A DNA stretch of 64,000 nucleotides from Narthecium ossifragum (lineage: Eukaryota > Streptophyta > Magnoliopsida > Dioscoreales > Nartheciaceae), in contig OY986968.1 in assembly GCA_963920575.1 (NCBI GenBank), forward strand, positions 25,240,129 through 25,304,128, in the 5' to 3' direction. Both the position numbers and the translations under genes were made by a program. Of this stretch, positions 57,879-64,000 are shown piece by piece. Every line of letters starts with the position of its first letter. Positions within the stretch are counted from its first letter, which is position 1. The notes beneath the pieces were generated by a model. It worked only from the letters and a program-made list of their open reading frames with translations. It was not told the DNA's origin and searched no databases.

Positions 57879-57926
57879 GGAGACCTTCTACCATTCTTTC
57901 TGGAGAACTTCCCTGTAAGGATTGTT

Positions 57927-58346
57927 GATGAACGTACTTGTTGATTATTTCTTGAAAGAAATAAATGTCTAGTTTGTTCCTGTTTGTAGTGTTGCATTGA
58001 AAGAAACAAATGGAGTGTGAGCCTCCTAATTCAAAAGCTTCAATTTGCAGATCTCAGAAGTGCAGAATCTGAAGAACATACACCACATGAAAATGATTTC
58101 TGCGTTAATACTATAACGCCTCTTGCTCATGCAAGGAAAAGGATGGAACAAGAAGAGGATTAGAGCAGGAGGGAAAAAAAAAAGTTATCTACTGATATTG
58201 GCATCCATATCCTAAAGAAAAACCTCAAATAGATTTAAGCTATGAACAATCAAATATGCAATGATGGATCTAAAGACTCAATCTAGCCTATATATATATA
58301 TCTATGTTATCAACCATCCTATGTCACCTTAGGACCTACAATTTAG
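57927..58346. other. Spacer, probable LTR-retrotransposon leader remnant
   Basis: B3 3' flank continuation, then AT-rich DNA with a TATATATATATC run. The last part may be the 5' leader of the minus-strand LTR element at 58362. Confidence 0.4.
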
Positions 58347-58358
58347 GCTCTGATACCA
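58347..58358 (-). other. Primer binding site of an LTR retrotransposon
   Basis: TGGTATCAGAGC on the minus strand, the complement of the 3' end of initiator tRNA-Met, lies three bases inside the LTR edge (TGTCATG at 58362). This sets the element's orientation as minus with its internal region toward lower coordinates. Confidence 0.8.
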
Positions 58359-58361
58359 ATC

Positions 58362-61080
58362 TGTCATGCCCCGTCCCAATTAACATCCAAAAATTTATCT
58401 CAAATAAAGAAAATTTTGAAATTTCGGAATGACCATTGGGCACGGGCGCGTGAATTCACAATTACAACATGTCAACGGTCTATAAACAATATATCCTATG
58501 GACACCTCCGCCCCATAACATTCATTTACAAATTTCATCTACATATATAGGTATATTGTCCCACTCCGGTCTAGAAAATCCATCCGGACCGGGACACGAG
58601 AGGAGTCTCTACATCTACTATTCCATCACAATCCAAAACTATACATACATCAGAGTTATATCAAAATTTAAATATATCAGTCCTCAAAAAGTTACATTGT
58701 CAGAAGTTTTCAGAAAAACACAGCAGAAGCCATCTTGACCCTCAAGCATGACCTGATGTCGACGCGCCGCCACAGGACGGACAACTGGGGGCCACTGAAG
58801 AAGAGCTGGTACCTGTAGGGGTGAGCAAAACCGAACCGAATTTTTAGAACCGAACCGAACAATTCGGTTCGGTTTTTCGGTAAATTCGGTTCGGTTCGGT
58901 TTTTTTTTTGTCAAAAATTCGGTATTTGGTTCGGTTTCGGTTTTTATTTTTAAAATTCGGTAAATACCGAAATACCGAATTTTTTAAAATTATATAGCTT
59001 ATTTCGGTTCGGTTTTATATTGTAAGTAAAAAAATTTCGGTATTTCGGTTTTTTCGGTTCGGTTCGGTTTTTTCATAAATTCGGTTCGGTTCGGTTTTTA
59101 AATTAGTGTACCGAATTAGTTCGGTTCGGTTCGGTTTTATACCCTAATTCGGTTCGGTTCGGTTTTTAAAATCATGGAATTTCGGTAATTCGGTATTCGG
59201 TAATTCGGTTCGGTTTTTATCGAATTCTCAGCCTTAGGTACCTGCACATGCAAATACCGCAGCCCAGGTAGGAATGAGCAAAAGCTCAGCAGGGTTCTAC
59301 TTTACGACACACATAAGGAAGGCAACAACAATTGTACTAACTCTGTGCCAAGTACTGAGGCTTGCCAAGGATCCCATAAATCCCGTCAATAACCCGAAGG
59401 GTACATGTCCAAAATATGTCCCTCCGACAACCACTGTTCAAGGGTGGACCACCTCCGACAATCCCTGACACAGGGTGGACATGACGCTACCTGTAGGACA
59501 CCCCTCTCCAAGCGGTACCTCCACAATAGGCGGAACAACCGTGGTTATGACAACCATCTCTCAGCACTCAAAGCAACAGAGCTAACGCGACCTCTAGACT
59601 CCAAATCAAAAGCTAAGGCTGCGAGGGAGCCCATAAATCCCATCGATACCCCTCAGGGTACTTGACCAGAGTACGTCCCTCCAACAACCACTATTCAAGA
59701 ACGGACCACCTTCGATAATCCCTAACACAGGGTGGACAAACCTCAATCATCAGACAACAAGTCAGTCGGATCACTGCAGCGGTACTACCAACCGCTGCCA
59801 GCTAATTCGCAGCGGGTCCTGGCATTACGACGGTACCTCGACCGTCAACCGCGAACTCCTGCAACGGGAAGCAACCCCGAAAACGCTGATGAACAGTAAA
59901 ATATAATATTATAATCCAAACATAATATTATATTTAAAACACCAAAACATTCTCTACCTAGAGCTAATTGACCCCCTCGATCCGACGTTCAAACGATGTC
60001 GGATTCGAGATCCAACTTAGGCTCCAGTAGACTAATATGTCGGGATCAACATATTCAAAATCCATAAACATCCAACGGCTAGATTAACAGGAAAACACTA
60101 ATCAAAACCGCTAATCAAAACTAACTTACCATTGCTTGCTGCAACGCAGCCCACCCGTACAAAATTTATAACAAATCATAGAAAAATCAGAAAATTATGA
60201 AATCAGTTGGGTTTCAGAGTAGATTCAAGGATTTACAACTCTTATATTCATCACAACCCAAGAGCAGCAGAAACCGGAAAATCCGAGATTAAACATGCTT
60301 AAATCTACTAAAATCTCAACCAAAGCTTATGAAACTTATACCAGAAATTCTACTAGGCAAGATGCATCCAACAACACAAAAAACAGCAAGATCTAACGGC
60401 TAGATTAAGAGAAACCCATTAAACAACTCTCGTAGGTAGAAAACCTACCGGAAACGCTAATCCTCGGCTGATTCCCCACTAAACAGCCACTAACCAAGCT
60501 CCAAACCACGTCAGGGATCTTCCTCACGCCGCCACGGATCCAACAAGCCTTCAAGCTCCCAAAACGGTGGCCGGAGGAGGAAGAACGGAGAAGAAGAAGG
60601 TTCAGCCGGAAACAGGGGAAGCAAAACCGCGGAAGAAGAAGAAAGAAGAAGGAAGAAGAAGAGAAGGAGAAGAGGAAGAAGAGGAAGGAAAAGGGAGGGG
60701 GAAAGCAGGGGAAAAGGGGAAGCAGAGGAGAGAAAGTCTTCTCTCCCCTGACAGCGGGAGCGATGGCCGCGACGGCCGTCCTCTCAAAGAAGACAAGCCA
60801 CCGACTCGATAGCGATTGATTGCTCCAAGGAGTGATCGGTCGCTCACGAGCCGTCAGCCACCCAAAAACAGGCTTCTGCGCGTCCGAGCTGGGATCTTCC
60901 GATCCCGGGTCCACCTAACTATTCTATTCAAACACATACACCAAAACAAGGCCGGTGTGTGCACACGCGGGTGTGAAACAAACCGACAAGGCGCAGGAAT
61001 AGAGGGATAGGTCCTCACATTTACCAAATTGCCCTTGTAGTCAACAACGAGTCACAGGAATAGAGGGATAGGTCCTCACA
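58362..61080 (-). mobile_element. 5' LTR of a truncated LTR retrotransposon
   Basis: Read on the minus strand, the LTR begins TGTGAGGACCTATCCCTCTA (61080) and ends GGGGCATGACA (58362) followed by the primer binding site. It is about 2.3 kb without the nested hAT element. The start sequence occurs twice (60994-61019 and 61055-61080), so the true edge could be either. The interior has two copies of a roughly 260-bp block (CCATAAATCCC...CAGGGTGGACA at about 59377 and 59630) and a purine-rich tract (60563-60735). No gag or pol is left in the window. Confidence 0.65.
58816..59236. mobile_element. hAT-type element made of TTCGGTTCGGTT arrays
   Basis: A 421-bp element starts TAGGGGTGAGCAAAACCG and ends CTCAGCCTTA, flanked by a perfect 8-bp duplication GGTACCTG (58808-58815, 59237-59244). 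Nearly all of the interior is AACCGAACCGAA/TTCGGTTCGGTT with short AT spacers, in both orientations. It lies within the LTR. Confidence 0.9.
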
Positions 61081-63430
61081 TATATAATCACAAAAAATAT
61101 ACAATAATCAAACCATAAGATCTCAATTTTATACATATTCCAAAGTCCACCATGATATAAACATCAACATAAATAATCCAAGAGTCCAAATACAAAGTAA
61201 ATAAAGATACAATCCTCATCTCACAACATGCTACAAAACTAACTCTCAAATGAATCAAATGTAAATTGATACTTCGTCACTGTCCCTCGTCTCCACAGGA
61301 TGCACTGGACTCTACCCTGCAGATGTCTTCCTGCAATAAAAAGTATAAAACCCAAAAATGAGCTCGATAGCTCAGTTGGAGTCACCTGCAACACACTAAG
61401 ACACTGGTGTATATCAAACCTATCCTATTATACTGACCCTCATATGGTCTGGCTAGTCTGGATAAGTCTTGTATGCACAGACGCCGTGTCCGACCGTCAA
61501 ACCTCGCACATACCCCTCTAGATTCTATACCGGTCTCAGTATACTAGTATAGGGATAACATCCTACACCCACCTATCCTAGTATACTGATTCTAGTATGG
61601 TCTAGCTAGTCTGGGTAAATCTTACATGCATAGACGCTGCGTCCGATCGTCAACGCTCGCCCAAACCCCTCTATACTCTCCCGGTCCGACCAGGATCCAC
61701 CCGAGGGCCCCCACCCGACACAATATTGTCCGCTTTTGGCTCGCCGCAGTCGATCGATCGATAAATCCACCGATCGATCGGACTTCCCAGGAGGTCACCC
61801 CTCCCAAACCTACTCCAACCCAAGCACGCTTAACACTGGAGTTGTTTTGCGGTTCATTGCCATCACGACTTTAAAACGCGTTGTGCCTATTAAGGGCTTA
61901 CTATATACTTATACCGAACCCCGGACCATACCCAGGCGTTGTGGGATTGTTTACCCGGCTACTTGACTCAGCCCCGCCCTCCAGGCGCAGGCATCTTGTC
62001 CCACGGTAGACCCAGCGGGCCTCACATAACATCCTCAAGACAAATTCTCAAGTCATATCAATCCTTGATTGACATATGGAGATCCCAATCCATTCGTCTA
62101 GTCATCGATACAAATCCTAAACTCTAACAAGTATAGCTACAAGATCTGACTAGACTCGATACCAAACCTTACTCTAGGTCAAATCCTATCATGTATGCAC
62201 AAGCTAGATAATATAAGAATAAACTTATACAAAATAACCAATACTTCTCATAAAGGTACATGTCATGCATATAAACATCATACTATAGGCAAACATGGCA
62301 TAATCAAACAAGTAATAGACTCAAGGAGTCCAACAAATCATCAATAATGGGCTCAACCGGCCCAACAAGGCATCATAGCATATCACGACACAACTAAGCA
62401 AGAAATGGGTACTCAACGAGTCCAACAGAGATCATCAAGACATGAAGTCAGCAAACACGACAGCATGCACAGCAGCAACACATCACCACATCATATATAG
62501 AACCTAGCAAACAATCACATAATCATAGTAGGAGGTAACTCCTACCTCAAAAGGTCAGTCGACATGTGTTCCCTAAGTCCGAGGGTCTACGTCACGCTCC
62601 GACCCTTGACGGTGGCTCAAACGATTACCTAAAGCACAAAAGAATCAAGATCATTATCAGGTGTGAGCCCTAAACGAAATTGAAACTACTAGTAACAAAT
62701 AGAGCTTGAAAAGCCGGTCGAAACAACGCAGAAATCGTCAAAAACGAGCGTCAAGAGCCTAAGATACGGCATCTGAAGGCTCTAGCGCAAGTTAGCAAAC
62801 ATCTAACGTGCATCGCGTGCACAGGGCACTGACCAGTGCACCAAAGCAGACGTTGCGCGCGCGCTAACGTGCACCATGCACAGTGTCATCTTCCTCCACA
62901 AGAAGATCACTGGAGCTCGTGTCAGAGCTCCATCGGATCTCCATTAGAAAGGGGCTAAAGCTACTAGAGGAGGAGAGAAATTCGCGTGCTATCCCTAGCA
63001 CCAAATCTCGAGGAAGGTCGGCGGCCACGGCTAGAGAAAGGCCGGCCGGATTCTCGCCGGAAAGCATGGTGGGAAAGGAGGAACATCGGGGAGAAAAGGG
63101 GTTTTCTGACTTGGAAAACATCAGGGTCAGAGGGAGGACGTCGTCGGGGTTCACTGCCAGTCCTTTTCTGACAATGCAGTCGCCGGGAAGAGGAATGCCG
63201 ACGATTCCGTCGTCGTCTCCTGCGACCCATCGCCGGGAAAATCCAAAAACCCCCAAAAATCTCACCAAAACTCCGAAAAACCCATGAAAAACATGAAATC
63301 GAAGGGGGAAAAGAGTTATAAGCTCACCTCAGTCGAGAAGGGGAAGAAATCCGGCCGAAATCCCACATGAATCATCTCTTTTCCCGGCGAGCTCCATGCC
63401 CCTTTCTCTTTCTCTCGATTTCTCCCTCTC
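61081..63430. mobile_element. Noncoding LTR-retrotransposon-like remnants
   Basis: The segment has the style of the adjacent LTR (AAATGAGCTCGATAGCTCAG, then CACTAAGACA), plus a duplicated block of about 148 bp period (TGGTCT[GA]GCTAGTCTGG at about 61446 and 61593). No gag/pol coding sequence and no clean ends are visible. Open frames of 60-134 codons here lack recognisable domains. Confidence 0.4.
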
Positions 63431-63432
63431 AG

Positions 63433-63472
<40 letters not shown>
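63433..63472. repeat. (CT)n microsatellite
   Basis: About 20 CT dinucleotides in a broader CT-rich stretch. Confidence 0.95.
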
Positions 63473-63474
<2 letters not shown>

Positions 63475-64000
63475 CATCAGACCCTCTCTCTCTCCCTCGA
63501 TCTCTCTCTTCTTCTCCGATCGACTGAGAAATGGGTAAGGAGAGAGAGAGAGATCAGTCGCGAAGATGGAGAAGAGGGGGTGGGTGGGGATTGGTGCAGA
63601 AAACCCCCTGCAAAACCCCTGATTATGTGAAAATTTACAATTAGGCCCTTGCACGATGGGTGGGAAAAGCTTGCAAAAAAACCCTTACACAAATCAAAAA
63701 GTACAAAAAGGTCCCCGCTTTCTTACAAAAACGTCTTATAAAATTTAGGAAATTTTTTTAAAATAATATTATTTTAATAAAATATTATTAAAATATGCCT
63801 ATGGAGAAAGTATTGACGAAAGTATGCCTGTTTTGGCGACGCTGGCGTGGTCTTTCTTTTTTTTAATGTTGTCAATGAAAACCTAACTTGAAGTTACGTT
63901 TTTATAATAAAGACGTAACTTGGAGTTACGACTTTGACATGCATTCAACCGCGGTTTCTCTCTCGCGGTCTCTCTCTCTCCTCGTCAGTCACGTCCATTA
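63473..64000. other. Unannotated end of window
   Basis: CT/GA-rich then AT-rich sequence; a GTAACTTG-AGTTACG motif is repeated near 63880 and 63908. No gene seen. Confidence 0.5.

Larger units (their letters stand above)
51711..57911 (-). mobile_element. Near-complete L1-type LINE (6.2 kb)
   Basis: A perfect 15-bp target duplication CCTGTAAGGATTGTT lies at 51696-51710 and 57912-57926. On the minus strand the element runs from a short leader, through ORF1 (57878-55902) and ORF2 (55905 onward), to a T run at 51711 (the A tail). It is the only LINE here with both ORFs. ORF2 carries a 98-bp tandem duplication and further frameshifts, so it is not autonomous as sequenced. Confidence 0.95.

Noticed and set aside
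62864..63287. 134-codon frames on both strands near the window end
   Set aside because: No domain; lies in LTR-like repeat DNA and both strands are open, as expected from composition.
1..64000. CRISPR arrays, bacterial operons or rRNA/tRNA genes
   Set aside because: The sequence is plant nuclear DNA; tandem repeats lack spacers, and no full tRNA cloverleaf or rRNA was found by eye.

Overview
The window is nuclear DNA from a flowering plant. It contains intron-rich genes of plant-only families (CNGC channel, GH9 class C endoglucanase, ABA-type PP2C, B3-domain protein), plant L1-type LINEs with a DUF4283-like ORF1, and many small plant transposons. The PP2C first exons are very GC-rich while the CNGC, LRR and pyruvate-kinase genes are AT-rich. 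That contrast suggests a monocot, but I cannot name the species. There is one 200-base assembly gap (15281-15480).

Layout: 1601-5924 (+) is the 3' part of a cyclic-nucleotide-gated channel gene with a 247-bp Mutator-like MITE in one intron. 6645-9341 (-) is a four-exon pyruvate-kinase-family gene. 9963-12900 is a Pack-MULE-like element with pieces of isocitrate lyase and non-specific phospholipase C among long GA/CT minisatellites. 12910-18360 has no convincing gene; it holds the gap, a 95-bp satellite and a possible SINE scrap. 18513-22422 (+) is a complete nine-exon class C endoglucanase with a C-terminal CBM49. 23406-27955 (+) is a decayed PP2C pseudogene with a solo LTR in its first intron. 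28942-32751 and 39892-42603 (+) are two intact clade-A-like PP2C genes of identical three-exon structure, so the three copies form a tandem array. Between the intact copies lie a palindromic AT-rich element and a LINE (34741-39456) carrying a nested 1.7-kb solo LTR. 43441-47065 (+) is a six-exon leucine-rich-repeat gene. 51014-51496 (+) is a small B3-domain gene bracketed by transposons: a nested DNA element just upstream of its TATA box, a truncated LINE apparently inside its 5' leader, and a near-complete 6.2-kb LINE about 200 bp past its stop. From about 58 kb to the end I see only LTR-retrotransposon remnants, a hAT-type element and simple repeats.

The genes do not form one pathway. The PP2C array is the clearest functional cluster: clade A PP2Cs repress abscisic acid signalling through SnRK2 kinases and are themselves inhibited by PYR/PYL receptors. 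Much of the window's structure comes from transposition. I define fourteen insertion events by boundaries read directly from the sequence; ten have target-site duplications of at least 5 bp (eight exact, two with one mismatch), two have 3-bp TWA duplications, and two rest on weaker signals.
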